DNA from: UBA1433 sp964581565
GTDB taxonomy: Bacteria > Bacillota > Clostridia > Eubacteriales > UBA1433
Length of the DNA: 64,000 nucleotides
Direction of reading: 5' to 3'
Assembly: GCA_964581565.1 (NCBI GenBank)
Contig: CAZOOZ010000001.1
Coordinates: forward strand, 434,001 to 498,000
Below are positions 51,082 through 60,282 of this stretch, piece after piece (positions within the stretch are counted from its first letter, which is position 1; each line of letters opens with the position of its first letter). The position numbers and the translations under genes were made by a program. Below the pieces are notes generated by a model. That model was not told the origin of the DNA and did no database searches. It saw only the letters and a list, made by a program, of their open reading frames with translations.

Positions 51082-52740
51082 ATGTCAGAAGGCAAAAAAT
51101 TATCAAATTTTATTTGGGATGCAATTGATGAAGAATTAGGCAGCGGCATCAGAGACAGTGTCTATACCCGTTTTCCGCCTGAGCCAAACGGTTACTTGCA
51201 TATAGGACATGCCAAAGCAATCTATATAAATTTTACGACAGCAAAACGTTATAACGGCAAGACGAATCTGCGCTTCGATGATACGAACCCGACTAAAGAA
51301 GATGTTGAATATGTAGAGAGTATACAAGAAGACATCAAATGGCTTGGATATAGTTGGAACAGGCTTTGTTTCGGTTCGGATTATTTTATGCAAACTTATT
51401 TATATGCAATCGAATTAATAAAAAAAGGGCTTGCTTATGTTGACGATCTATCAGCGGAAGAAATCAAAGATTACAGAGGCACGCTGACGACGCAAGGTAA
51501 AGAAAGCCCATACAGAAACCGTGCAACCGAAGAAAATCTGGAGCTGTTTCAGCAAATGAAAGAAGGAAAATTTGCTGACGGAACTAAAGTTTTAAGAGCG
51601 AAAATTGATATGCAAAGTCCGAATATTGTGTTGCGTGACCCTGTAATATACAGAATTCTCCATGCGTATCATCACAATTCTAAAGATGAATGGTGTATTT
51701 ATCCGCTTTATGATTTTGCGCATCCCATTCAGGATGCTATTGAGGGAATTACTTATTCACTATGTTCGTTAGAATTTGAAAATAATCGGCCGTTATACGA
51801 ATGGGTGCTAGAAAATTTGGATGATTATAAAGTGAAGCGTCCAAGGCAAATAGAGTTTGCAAGACTCAATTTGGAAAATACTGTTATGAGTAAACGTTTT
51901 TTAAAACGCTTAGTTGATGAAGGGACTGTAGACGGATGGGATGACCCGCGCCTTCCCACACTTTGCGGACTAAGAAGAAGAGGGGTGACACCACAGGCAA
52001 TCAATAATTTTTGTGAAGCAATAGGTATTTCAAAATCAAACAGTGAAGTAGAATATGCGCTTTTTGAACATATGATAAGGGATGATTTAAAACCGAAAGC
52101 AAATCGCGTGATGGCGATTTTGGATCCTGTGAAGGTCGTTATTACGAATTATCAAGAAGGTAAAATCGAGTATTTACCTGTCAGTAATAATATGGATAAT
52201 GAAGAATTGGGAATGAGAGAGGTTCCTTTTGGCAGAGAAATATATATAGAACGTGAAGACTTTATGGAAATACCACCTAAAAAATATCACAGGTTGTATC
52301 CCGGCAACGAAGTAAGATTGATGGGAGCTTATTTTATAAAATGTCAGGATATTATCAAGGATGAACAAGGTAATATCATTCAAATAAACTGCACATATGA
52401 TGAAAAAACAAAAAATGGATCGGGATTTACAGAACGAAAAGTGAAAGGAACGATCCATTGGGTAGAAAAAACGACATGTGAAAAATTCCAAGCAAATCTA
52501 TATGAACAATTGCTATTGGATGATAACTTTGGCAAAGATTTTATGGAAAGATTGAATCCAAGTTCATTAACTACCGTAGTTGTATATTGTGAACCGTGTT
52601 TGAAAAACGCAAAACCAGGTGAAGTGTTTCAATTTGTACGTAATGGATATTTTGCGGCGGACAGCAAACTTAGCAAAGAGAAAATCCCTGTATTCAACAA
52701 AGTAGTGTCTTTGAAAAGTTCATATAAAGTTCAACTTTAA
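51082..52740 (+). CDS. glnS: Glutaminyl-tRNA synthetase
   Basis: A 552-residue class I synthetase. The HIGH motif is in PPEPNGYLHIGHAKAI, the KMSKS equivalent is VMSKRFLKRLV. RFDDTNPTKED and YPLYDFAHPIQDAIEGITYSLCSLEFE (in parts) are typical of GlnRS rather than GluRS. The C-terminal anticodon-binding part is present. A dedicated GlnRS is a minority feature in Clostridia, many of which use GatCAB; the gene may have been acquired long ago. AGAGGG precedes the ATG. Confidence 0.95.
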   Translation: MSEGKKLSNFIWDAIDEELGSGIRDSVYTRFPPEPNGYLHIGHAKAIYINFTTAKRYNGKTNLRFDDTNPTKEDVEYVESIQEDIKWLGYSWNRLCFGSDYFMQTYLYAIELIKKGLAYVDDLSAEEIKDYRGTLTTQGKESPYRNRATEENLELFQQMKEGKFADGTKVLRAKIDMQSPNIVLRDPVIYRILHAYHHNSKDEWCIYPLYDFAHPIQDAIEGITYSLCSLEFENNRPLYEWVLENLDDYKVKRPRQIEFARLNLENTVMSKRFLKRLVDEGTVDGWDDPRLPTLCGLRRRGVTPQAINNFCEAIGISKSNSEVEYALFEHMIRDDLKPKANRVMAILDPVKVVITNYQEGKIEYLPVSNNMDNEELGMREVPFGREIYIEREDFMEIPPKKYHRLYPGNEVRLMGAYFIKCQDIIKDEQGNIIQINCTYDEKTKNGSGFTERKVKGTIHWVEKTTCEKFQANLYEQLLLDDNFGKDFMERLNPSSLTTVVVYCEPCLKNAKPGEVFQFVRNGYFAADSKLSKEKIPVFNKVVSLKSSYKVQL

Positions 52741-52757
52741 AAGGGCTAAGGATGACT

Positions 52758-53915
52758 ATGAAATATTTATCTGTTTTGGGCTCAACCGGATCTGTCGGCA
52801 CGCAGACACTGAACGTGGTCAGGAACAACAAGGATTTATTAGGCATAAAAGCGCTGGCAGCAAATAGCAATATTCGATTGCTGCATGAGCAAATAGAAGA
52901 ATTCCGTCCTGAAATTGTTGCGGTCTATGACAAAGAATCTGCGTTCAAATTAAAAGACAGCATAAAAAATAATGTGAGCATTGTATATGGCATGGATGGG
53001 CTGTGCGAAGTTGCCGCTTATCATGCAGCCGATATGGTTGTAAGCGCAATTTCCGGAAGTATTGGGCTGCTGCCTACATATACGGCTATTGAAAACGGCA
53101 AAAATATAGCACTCGCGAATAAAGAAACAATGGTAATTGCGGGAAATATCATCAATGACTTAGCTAAAGAGAAGAAAGCATCAATCATTCCTGTTGACAG
53201 TGAACACAGCGCAATTTTTCAATGCTTGTATGGGAACGAAAAAGAAGACTTAAATAAAATTTTACTAACCGCGTCAGGAGGACCGTTTTTAAGAAAATCA
53301 AAAGAGGAATTAAGCAATGTAACCGTCGAAGATGCCTTAAAGCATCCGAATTGGTCTATGGGAAGCAAGATAAGCATTGATTCTGCGACACTGATGAACA
53401 AAGGGCTTGAAGTCATTGAAGCAGCAATGCTCTTTGGCGTAGACTATAATAAAATTGAAGTTGTTGTGCATCCTCAAAGCATTGTTCACTCCATGGTAGA
53501 GTATAGAGACGGCTCGATTATTGCACAAATGGGGATTGCAGATATGCAGATTCCGATACATATTGCATTGTTTTATCCGCAAAGAATAAAAGCTACATAT
53601 AAAAAATTAAATTTATTCAATAAAAAGCTATCGTTTTTTGAACCGGATATGGAAACTTTTTATAGTCTTAAACTGGCTTATGAAGCCATAAGAATCGGTC
53701 ATACAATGCCTCTTGTTTTAAATGCGGCCAATGAGATTGCAGTTCATGCATTTTTAAGAAAAGAAATCAAGTTTTTACATATTCCTCGGATTGTTGCAGA
53801 AATGATGGAAATGCATGATTTACTTAAATATCTTTCTATTCAAGAAATATGTGAATTGGATAAAATAATAAAATTGCAAACAAAAAAATATATAGCAAAA
53901 AAATATTTAATCTAG
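52758..53915 (+). CDS. dxr: 1-deoxy-D-xylulose 5-phosphate reductoisomerase
   Basis: A 385-residue enzyme of the MEP isoprenoid pathway, converting DXP to MEP with NADPH. The NADPH motif is LGSTGSVGTQTLNVV; ANKETMVIAG, PVDSEHSAIFQCL and MNKGLEVIEAAMLFG are catalytic blocks. I start at ATG 52758, 6 bases after AAGG; the ATG at 52752 is too close to it. Its end overlaps the convergent DUF523 gene by 9 bases, so the two messages are antisense to each other at the ends. Confidence 0.96.
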   Translation: MKYLSVLGSTGSVGTQTLNVVRNNKDLLGIKALAANSNIRLLHEQIEEFRPEIVAVYDKESAFKLKDSIKNNVSIVYGMDGLCEVAAYHAADMVVSAISGSIGLLPTYTAIENGKNIALANKETMVIAGNIINDLAKEKKASIIPVDSEHSAIFQCLYGNEKEDLNKILLTASGGPFLRKSKEELSNVTVEDALKHPNWSMGSKISIDSATLMNKGLEVIEAAMLFGVDYNKIEVVVHPQSIVHSMVEYRDGSIIAQMGIADMQIPIHIALFYPQRIKATYKKLNLFNKKLSFFEPDMETFYSLKLAYEAIRIGHTMPLVLNAANEIAVHAFLRKEIKFLHIPRIVAEMMEMHDLLKYLSIQEICELDKIIKLQTKKYIAKKYLI

Positions 53916-54344
53916 CTTAAAATTATTTTCATCGAATATTTCAAACCCGTTATTTATAAATAGCTGCGCGGTAATGCCGTTGCCGCAGGTCAAAGTGCCG
54001 GAAAAAGTGCCGTCATAAATTTGACCGTGGCCGCAAGAAGGGGAACGTGATTTAAGAATAGCTTTTTGCGCACCAAACATTTGTGCGATTTTTAAAGCTT
54101 CATTGGCGCCTATTTGGAACTCGTGATCCAATATTCTGCCCGCCTTGCTCACTACATGACGGGCATTGTTTCTACAAATGATTTCACTTGCATCACGAGG
54201 TGTGGGAAGGCCCCCTAATTGTTCGGGGCAAATCATAATGGCTTTGCCTTCGTTTACGAGTTTGACAATCTCATCTATTTTGCTGCTTGTGCCGTCATAA
54301 CGGCAATCAATACCATACAGACACATACTCACAACGTATTTCAT
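53907..54344 (-). CDS. DUF523 family protein
   Basis: A 145-residue protein of DUF523. Conserved cysteines lie in SMCLYGIDCRYDG, MICPEQLGGLPTPRDASEI (in parts) and LKSRSPSCGHGQIYDGTFSG. The cysteine pattern suggests an iron-sulfur or metal site; no confirmed function that I know of. It forms a compact minus-strand group with the glutaredoxin and flavin-reductase genes, 13 bases after the glutaredoxin gene. Confidence 0.85.
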   Translation of the reverse strand: MKYVVSMCLYGIDCRYDGTSSKIDEIVKLVNEGKAIMICPEQLGGLPTPRDASEIICRNNARHVVSKAGRILDHEFQIGANEALKIAQMFGAQKAILKSRSPSCGHGQIYDGTFSGTLTCGNGITAQLFINNGFEIFDENNFKLD

Positions 54345-54357
54345 GAAATGAATACCA

Positions 54358-54621
54358 TTATTCCTTAAGCATTGCCTCTACTTTTTCATTGTCGATAAGT
54401 TCTTTGATTTCGGGAAAACCACCAATTAATTTGTCTCCGAAGAAAATTTGCGGAACAGTTTGCATTTTTGTGCGGTTAACCAGTTCGTCAAATTCAACAC
54501 TGTCAAAATCGATTTTGATTTCGTCGTATTTTATGTTGTTTGAATCCATAAGTTTTTTTGCTCTTACACACCAAGGACATGGTTCTGCACAGTAAATTGT
54601 AACTTTTTTCATAAAATTCAT
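54358..54621 (-). CDS. Glutaredoxin-like protein
   Basis: An 87-residue glutaredoxin-fold protein with active site CPWCVRAK and the cis-proline block TVPQIFFGDKLIGGFPE. It reduces disulfides or glutathionylated thiols; since Clostridia often lack glutathione, a thioredoxin-reductase or other low-molecular thiol partner is possible. It lies between the flavin-reductase and DUF523 genes. GGATGAATTTT precedes the ATG. Confidence 0.88.
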   Translation of the reverse strand: MNFMKKVTIYCAEPCPWCVRAKKLMDSNNIKYDEIKIDFDSVEFDELVNRTKMQTVPQIFFGDKLIGGFPEIKELIDNEKVEAMLKE

Positions 54622-54633
54622 CCTTTTATTGTT

Positions 54634-55149
54634 TTATTCTGTAATATAACAATTTCTTATAGTGCCAACAAACATGATATGATAATCATTATTATGCTCA
54701 TATTTTGCATGTATATAATCAGCTTTTATGCCGGTCGGTTCCATTGATTGAATATATGCTGTTTCGCATTCAAAATGCAGATACGCTTGTTTTATGATAA
54801 TGCTGCCGGAAAGATATCCTTTGATATAATCAATTTCTGCAAGTTTAAATTTATCAGCATCCTTGCCTGATTTCGTACCGCATATCATGAGAGCGGTATT
54901 TAATGAATCATTTTTTGGGACACTGACAGTAAAAACAGGCATGTCTTTGAGTATGTCATAAGTATGTCTGCTATAACGTACCCACACAGTCAAAGAAAGC
55001 TCTCCCCAGGCCCGCCCCAGTGTCGCCCAGCCAATCGTCATTGTATTTGGCTGATTTTGGGTCGTATTATATGTATTTAAAAATGCACCGTTGTTGTCTA
55101 AGCCGTTCATCAAAAGATCAAAACTATCATTTATATCAATTTTTTTCAT
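54634..55149 (-). CDS. Flavin reductase-like (FMN-binding split barrel) protein
   Basis: A 171-residue FMN-binding split-barrel protein. NTMTIGWATLGRAWGELSLTVWVR and FTVSVPKND (in parts) are the flavin-binding features of the flavin reductase-like family. It probably reduces or transfers flavin for a partner enzyme; the substrate is unknown. AGGAGG is placed 7 bases before ATG. It heads the three-gene minus-strand group. Confidence 0.8.
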   Translation of the reverse strand: MKKIDINDSFDLLMNGLDNNGAFLNTYNTTQNQPNTMTIGWATLGRAWGELSLTVWVRYSRHTYDILKDMPVFTVSVPKNDSLNTALMICGTKSGKDADKFKLAEIDYIKGYLSGSIIIKQAYLHFECETAYIQSMEPTGIKADYIHAKYEHNNDYHIMFVGTIRNCYITE

Positions 55150-55321
55150 AATTAATCCTCCTAATCTATTATATTAAGATTATAGTAAATGTAAATATAG
55201 AAAGCAAAATGATATTAAAATATCAGATTAATAACACTATAAAAGTAAGGGTCGTGATAAGGTTTGTCGCTTTCTTGCGATTATTAAAGAATCAAAAAAA
55301 TAATAAAAATATTTGCAAACG

Positions 55322-55330
55322 TGCTATAAT
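55322..55330 (+). promoter_or_regulatory. Extended -10 promoter before the MTH1187-family pair
   Basis: TGCTATAAT lies 70 bases upstream of the first gene's ATG; the -35 region is poor. The rest of the gap 55150-55399 shows no gene. Confidence 0.4.
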
Positions 55331-55399
55331 AAAAATACTTGATTTATGCTGATTACAATAAAGTCGAAGAATTAATTTAAAATGGAAAGGAGTTTGATT

Positions 55400-55648
55400 A
55401 TGGCATTAGCAGATCTTACTATGACAGGGAGAAATAAACAGGGAGGCACAAGCGTGAGCGCGTCGGTGGCTTTGATTCATAAAGTCTTGCGTGATTCAGG
55501 ATTAAAACATACGCTTTATCCGATGAGCACGGTTGTCGAAGGTGAAGTTGAAGATATTTTTGCCGTTGTCAATAAAATGCGTGCTGCATTAGTTGATGCA
55601 GGCTATGATGAGATTAGCACGCAAATTCGCATCAGTGAAACGCTTTAA
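55400..55648 (+). CDS. MTH1187/YkoF-like thiamine-binding family protein, copy 1
   Basis: An 82-residue small alpha-beta protein of the MTH1187 (DUF77) family; family members bind thiamine or related compounds. The core VSASVALIHKVLRDSGLKH, YPMSTVVEGEVEDIF and MRAALVDAGYDEISTQIRI are typical. The ATG at 55400 follows GGAAAGGAG; an upstream ATG at 55382 lies inside it. Its partner copy begins 29 bases after its stop. Confidence 0.8.
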   Translation: MALADLTMTGRNKQGGTSVSASVALIHKVLRDSGLKHTLYPMSTVVEGEVEDIFAVVNKMRAALVDAGYDEISTQIRISETL

Positions 55649-55677
55649 AAATATGAAAAAAAGAGAGGATGATAAGT

Positions 55678-55977
55678 ATGGCTATAGTTGACATGTCGAT
55701 TTCGGGATCGCGTAATGCAGAGGTGAAGGCTGCATCAAGTGAAATAGTTAAAAATAATGTGGAACAATCGGGATTTAAATATATTACGACTCCTATGAGC
55801 ACTATCGTTGAAGGCGATTTAGACGAAATCATGAAATTGGTAAGAAAGATACAGGAAGATATTGTCGCAGCGGGGTATGGACGAGTATACAGTGTTATCA
55901 GAATAGATGACAGACGGGATAAAAAAGGAAGTTTTGAACAAAAATTAAACAGTGTCAATTCTAAACTTAATTCATAA
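55678..55977 (+). CDS. MTH1187/YkoF-like thiamine-binding family protein, copy 2
   Basis: A 99-residue paralogue of the upstream gene with the same pattern, VKAASSEIVKNNVEQSGFKY, TTPMSTIVEGDLDEI and VAAGYGRVYSVIRID, plus a lysine-rich C-terminal extension. The two share the PMSTxVEG core but are clearly diverged. In thiamine binders of this fold subunits assemble in tetramers; the tandem pair might form a mixed assembly. AGAGAGG precedes ATG. A terminator follows. Confidence 0.8.
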   Translation: MAIVDMSISGSRNAEVKAASSEIVKNNVEQSGFKYITTPMSTIVEGDLDEIMKLVRKIQEDIVAAGYGRVYSVIRIDDRRDKKGSFEQKLNSVNSKLNS

Positions 55978-55998
55978 ATATTTTTAAAAAAGAACTTT

Positions 55999-56036
55999 AA
56001 AAAAGTCTTAAACAATATTTGTTTGAGGCTTTTTTT
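55999..56036 (+). terminator. Terminator after the MTH1187-family pair
   Basis: AAAAAAGTCTTAAAC/GTTTGAGGCTTTTTT (two G-U pairs) with a 7-base loop and a T-run. Confidence 0.85.
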
Positions 56037-56038
56037 AT

Positions 56039-56067
56039 TTTACATAAAAAGTGCAAAAAAATACTAA
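56039..56067 (+). promoter_or_regulatory. Putative promoter of the mraZ (dcw) operon
   Basis: TTTACA (56039-56044) and TACTAA (56062-56067), 17 bases apart. A later TATATT-like box could be used instead. Confidence 0.4.
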
Positions 56068-56093
56068 AAAATGAAATAATATATTGCAGTATG

Positions 56094-56128
56094 TGGAGAA
56101 AAGTGGTATCATTTGGAGTATAGTGGAG
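56094..56128 (+). promoter_or_regulatory. MraZ-binding direct repeats
   Basis: Four boxes TGGAG, TGGTA, TGGAG, TGGAG start at 56094, 56104, 56114 and 56124, exactly 10 bases apart. This matches the TGGGN-N5 type repeats that MraZ binds in its own promoter in other bacteria. The last box overlaps the ribosome binding site of mraZ. Confidence 0.7.
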
Positions 56129-56142
56129 AGGAGGGCGCAAGA

Positions 56143-56571
56143 ATGTTTATCGGCGAATATATGCATTCGATTGATGACAAAGGAAGAATTATTATTCCTG
56201 TTAAGTTTCGTGCGCCCTTGGGAGACAATTTTATAGTAACGAAGGGTCTCGATGGCTGTTTATTTTTGTTTCCTTATGACGAATGGGAAAATTTTCAAAG
56301 CAAATTGAAATCACTTCAATTATCGAGCAAAAAAGCGCGTGCGGTAAGTAGAGCATTTTTTGGAAGTGCGTCTGAGTGTCAGCTTGATAAACAGGGAAGG
56401 ATCATTTTGCCAAAGACGCTTAGAGAATATGCCAATTTGAAAAAGGATATATGTCTTGTAGGAGTATCTGAACGAATAGAAATTTGGGATGTGAAAATAT
56501 GGCAAGACTATAATGATCCGGAACTGGGCTATTCTGTCCTTGAAGAAAACATTGAGGATATGGAGCTTTAA
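56143..56571 (+). CDS. mraZ: MraZ transcriptional regulator
   Basis: A 142-residue protein with two SpoVT/AbrB-like halves, FIGEYMHSIDDKGRIIIPVKFR and ASECQLDKQGRIILPKTLRE (in parts). Its DNA-binding loops DxKGR and DxQGR are intact. MraZ binds the repeats in front of its gene and controls the dcw operon. ATG at 56143 follows GAGAGGAGGG. Its stop overlaps rsmH by one base. Confidence 0.96.
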   Translation: MFIGEYMHSIDDKGRIIIPVKFRAPLGDNFIVTKGLDGCLFLFPYDEWENFQSKLKSLQLSSKKARAVSRAFFGSASECQLDKQGRIILPKTLREYANLKKDICLVGVSERIEIWDVKIWQDYNDPELGYSVLEENIEDMEL

Positions 56572-57515
56572 TGATGGATCAATATCATGTACCGGTTTTA
56601 AAAAATGAAGTTCTCCGCCTGCTGAGTATAAAATCCAACGGCATCTATGCCGACTGCACAATGGGTTATGGTGGTCATGGACAAGCTATTTTAGAAAAAT
56701 TAGATAAACAGGGTATCTATGTAGGTATTGATAAAGATGAATATGCCATAAATAGAAGCAGCGAATGGATTCGACGATACGATGCCAATATATTTGTTAT
56801 AAAAGATGATTATAAGAATTTTAAAAATATAGCAGAACAAATAAATTTAAAAAAGTTTGATGGAATATTAATTGATATGGGGCTGTCTTCCGTACAAGTA
56901 GATGACAGTGATAGGGGATTTTCATATCACCAAGAAGGAAGACTTGATATGAGGATGGACAAGGATTGCATAGTGAGTGCGTGGGATATTGTCAATACAT
57001 ATGAAGAAAATGAAATTTCAAAAATAATTTTTATATATGGTGAAGAAAGGCACGCGCGAATTATCGCCCATGCTATTTGCAAAGCCAGGCGAAGCAAGGC
57101 CATTGACAGTACGCTGCAATTAGCTGAAATTATCAAAGAGGCATACCCGCCTAAAGAACGGTATAAAGGTAAGCATCCTGCGCGAAAAACATTTCAGGCC
57201 ATAAGAATAGCTGTAAACAATGAACTTGACGGACTGGATAAGGCGATTGAAGAAATGACTGCTCTTTTGGCGAAGGACGGAGTTCTTGCGATTATAACAT
57301 TCCATTCATTGGAAGACAGAATAGTAAAGGAAACATTTAATAAGCTTGCAAAAGGGTGCACATGTCCCAAAGATTTTCCTGTATGCGTTTGCGGGGCAAA
57401 ACAAGATTTGAAAATTCTGACGCATAAACCGGTTATTCCGACTATACAAGAATGCAATTTAAACAAGCGCAGCAGAAGCGCCAAGCTTAGAGCATTAAAA
57501 AGGATTGGTTATTAG
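56571..57515 (+). CDS. rsmH: 16S rRNA C1402 N4-methyltransferase
   Basis: A 314-residue methyltransferase acting on 16S rRNA cytidine 1402. HVPVLKNEVLRLL, DCTMGYGGHGQAIL (SAM binding), DGILIDMGLSSVQVDDSDRGFSY (in parts) and the C-terminal FHSLEDRIVKETF are diagnostic. The start ATGATG overlaps the mraZ stop; either ATG is possible. It is the second gene of the dcw cluster as usual. Confidence 0.96.
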   Translation: MMDQYHVPVLKNEVLRLLSIKSNGIYADCTMGYGGHGQAILEKLDKQGIYVGIDKDEYAINRSSEWIRRYDANIFVIKDDYKNFKNIAEQINLKKFDGILIDMGLSSVQVDDSDRGFSYHQEGRLDMRMDKDCIVSAWDIVNTYEENEISKIIFIYGEERHARIIAHAICKARRSKAIDSTLQLAEIIKEAYPPKERYKGKHPARKTFQAIRIAVNNELDGLDKAIEEMTALLAKDGVLAIITFHSLEDRIVKETFNKLAKGCTCPKDFPVCVCGAKQDLKILTHKPVIPTIQECNLNKRSRSAKLRALKRIGY

Positions 57516-57555
57516 CTGCAAAATAAAAGCATATACATAAGAAAGGAACAAAAAA

Positions 57556-58017
57556 ATGGCGCAATACGTAAAGACAACTGCGGCTCCGCAAGTAAGGGCC
57601 GGTCAGACAAAAGGCGTAACCTTAAAGAAAGCTAGGACAAAGAGACGAGTGAAATCAAGCGATCTGAAAATGGTTGTTATGATTTTGTTTGTCTTCTTAG
57701 TTTCTGTGGGATTTATCAATCAGTATTCTAAAATAATTAACGTAAGCTCGCAGATCAATTCTTTGGAACAAGAAATTAAAGATACGGATATGCTTATTGA
57801 TATATTAGAAGGAAAAGTAATCAATATGATCAATTGGGATGAAATAGAACAAACAGCAAAAGAAAAATTAGATATGGCAGAACCAAATAAAAATGATTAT
57901 ACTGTAATAGAATTAAAAGAATTGCCGCAGGATTATGAAAGTATTACTGCAAGTACCAACCAAGAGGAAGAAACCCAGAGTAAATTATCGATGTTAATAG
58001 ATTATTTATCTAATTAA
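57556..58017 (+). CDS. ftsL: FtsL-like cell division protein
   Basis: A 153-residue bitopic membrane protein: a basic N-terminal 35 residues (KKARTKRRVKSSDLK), one membrane segment at about 37-56 (KMVVMILFVFLVSVGFINQY), then an outside coiled coil (SSQINSLEQEIKDTDMLIDIL) and an acidic tail. This layout and position between rsmH and the PBP gene are those of FtsL, which works with DivIC in the divisome. FtsL sequences vary a lot, so the call rests mainly on layout and context. Confidence 0.82.
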   Translation: MAQYVKTTAAPQVRAGQTKGVTLKKARTKRRVKSSDLKMVVMILFVFLVSVGFINQYSKIINVSSQINSLEQEIKDTDMLIDILEGKVINMINWDEIEQTAKEKLDMAEPNKNDYTVIELKELPQDYESITASTNQEEETQSKLSMLIDYLSN

Positions 58018-58039
58018 GGTGCAATGCCACGGAGGATAA

Positions 58040-60217
58040 ATGAATTTTTTAAAAATAAGAAGCCGAAAAAGGCTTTTAGCTTTATATTTTATTTTAGCTG
58101 TAGTTAGTATTATATTCGCAGTACGATTATTTTTTTTGCAAGTTTTTCCTGATGAAAAAATCCTAGAAGGTCAAATCGATCAATTAATGGGGGAAATTCC
58201 GATCACAGCACCACGCGGTGAGATTTATGATAGAAATATGGTTCTTTTAGTCAAAGATGCCACAAGTTATCGCGTGTATGCGCGTCCGAATGATATTGAA
58301 GACTATGAGACAACGGCAAAAGTGTTGGCCGATACGCTTGAACTTGATTATGATAGTACTTTAAAAAAAATCTCGAATACTTCCGTCGGGATTGTTTTAA
58401 TTAAAACAAAAGTAGATAATGATGTGGCTATTTCAATTCGAGACCAATTAAAAAGTGGGATAACAATAGAAGAGGATCAAAAAAGATATTACACAAATGG
58501 GAATTTCTTATCTAATGTTTTGGGATTTACAGGCTATGATCATCAGGGGTTATTTGGTATTGAAGCGGCTTTCGACGATGTGCTTAGCGGTGAGGATGGT
58601 GTGCTAGTTTATGAAAAAGATGCAAACGGGAATAAAATCAATTCAGGCACTGAAATCCGTAAAGAAGCCGTTGCAGGCGACAGCGTTGTGCTTACTATTG
58701 ACAGTATTATCCAGCACTATGTTGAAACAGAGATATCCAATGTTCTTAGTGAGACAAAAGCGAAAAAAGTTATTGCGATTGTTACAGATGTCACTACAGG
58801 AGAAGTGCTGGCAATGGCGACAAAACCGGATTATGATCTGAATAATCCTACAGAAATAAGTGATCAATTCATCATCTCATATGGTGATGATTTGTATACA
58901 ACGGATGAAAATGGGAAAAAGGTCAAAATGTCGGATTCTGAAATACAGATGGTGATGTGGTCGAATCCTGCTGTTAGTTTCAATTATGAACCAGGCTCTA
59001 CTTTCAAATTAATTACAACGTCTGCTACGCTGGAAGAAGGTGTTATGAATATGAATACCAGTTTATATTGTCCCGGATATGTCATGGTGGACGGCGTGAA
59101 AATAAATTGCTATATTTATCCGAACGCACATGGCACACAACCTCTTCATACTGCTGTGGCTAAATCATGTAATCCGTCATTAGTCAAAATGATCATGACA
59201 CTCGGACGTGATAAATTTTATGAATATGTATATAATTTTGGATTTGGTGACACAACAGGCATAGCATTAACCGGTGAAGAAAGCGGTATCGTTCCGGTTA
59301 ATGATGATAATATGACAAATGTAGATTTCGCAACCAAAAGCTTTGGGCAGGGCATAAGCGTAACTCCGATCCAACTTGTCATGGCGCTCAATACAACAAC
59401 GAACGGAGGGTATCTATATAAGCCGCTGATAGCAAAGGAAATTATTGACACGGAAACCGGCGATGATATTTATGCATATAAATCAGAAGTGGTGCGTCAA
59501 GTGATTTCAGATGATACATCAGATAATATCTTAAGCATTATGAAAGAAATGATTGATCTTTCTTCTTCTCTTACAAAATTAACGAAAGGCTATAAAATAG
59601 CAGGGAAAACAGGGACCGCTCAAAAAGCTGTAAATGGAAAATATGCTGCGGGGACTTATGTTGCATCTTTTTATGGAGTGGTGCCATATGATGATCCGAA
59701 AATTTCTGTCTTGGTATTGGTAGATGAGCCTGAAGGCGCCGTATATGGAAGCCAGGTCGCCGCTCCTCCGGGCATAGAAATATTGAAAAAAGTTATGAAT
59801 TATTATGATTATATTTATACTGACAAAGATACAACAGAAAGTAAGATCATTCCTGATTTCCGAGGAGAAAATATAGAGGACGCAATCGAAGTACTTAAGA
59901 CACTCGGCGTAAAATACACATTAAAGGGTGACAGTAAAGGGATTGTTACAAGTCAGGATCCGGTAAATATTGAATACAAAAAGGCAAGCAGTGTTAACGT
60001 TACTTTAACTGTAAGTGAAACAACATCAAGTGAAGGGAAAATAAAAGTGCCCGATTTGAAAAATATGAGTGTACAAAAAGCGAACGATATTTTATCTGAT
60101 CTAGGATTGAAAATAAATATCGAGGGTGGTGGAATTGTGCAGTCGCAATCGCCGAAAGCTGGGACAAGCGTTGAGTCCGGCAGCGTAGTAAAAGTGGTTT
60201 GTGAATACATCGATTGA
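58040..60217 (+). CDS. Penicillin-binding protein 2 (FtsI/SpoVD type) with two PASTA domains
   Basis: A 725-residue class B PBP that cross-links septal peptidoglycan. An N-terminal membrane segment lies at about residues 12-32. The transpeptidase carries the SxxK motif in PGSTFKLIT, the SxN motif in KSCNPSL and KTGTAQKA. Two C-terminal PASTA domains are at about 595-655 (SKIIPDFRGENIEDAIEVL) and 667-724 (KIKVPDLKNMSVQKANDIL). The number of PASTA domains does not separate FtsI/Pbp2b from SpoVD, the sporulation form. No other PBP copy is seen in the cluster up to the window end. Confidence 0.93.
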   Translation: MNFLKIRSRKRLLALYFILAVVSIIFAVRLFFLQVFPDEKILEGQIDQLMGEIPITAPRGEIYDRNMVLLVKDATSYRVYARPNDIEDYETTAKVLADTLELDYDSTLKKISNTSVGIVLIKTKVDNDVAISIRDQLKSGITIEEDQKRYYTNGNFLSNVLGFTGYDHQGLFGIEAAFDDVLSGEDGVLVYEKDANGNKINSGTEIRKEAVAGDSVVLTIDSIIQHYVETEISNVLSETKAKKVIAIVTDVTTGEVLAMATKPDYDLNNPTEISDQFIISYGDDLYTTDENGKKVKMSDSEIQMVMWSNPAVSFNYEPGSTFKLITTSATLEEGVMNMNTSLYCPGYVMVDGVKINCYIYPNAHGTQPLHTAVAKSCNPSLVKMIMTLGRDKFYEYVYNFGFGDTTGIALTGEESGIVPVNDDNMTNVDFATKSFGQGISVTPIQLVMALNTTTNGGYLYKPLIAKEIIDTETGDDIYAYKSEVVRQVISDDTSDNILSIMKEMIDLSSSLTKLTKGYKIAGKTGTAQKAVNGKYAAGTYVASFYGVVPYDDPKISVLVLVDEPEGAVYGSQVAAPPGIEILKKVMNYYDYIYTDKDTTESKIIPDFRGENIEDAIEVLKTLGVKYTLKGDSKGIVTSQDPVNIEYKKASSVNVTLTVSETTSSEGKIKVPDLKNMSVQKANDILSDLGLKINIEGGGIVQSQSPKAGTSVESGSVVKVVCEYID

Positions 60218-60282
60218 TTTAACATATTGATTTTATCTGCATACACTGACAGAGAATAGTTTACAAATAAAGAGGTGTGTGG

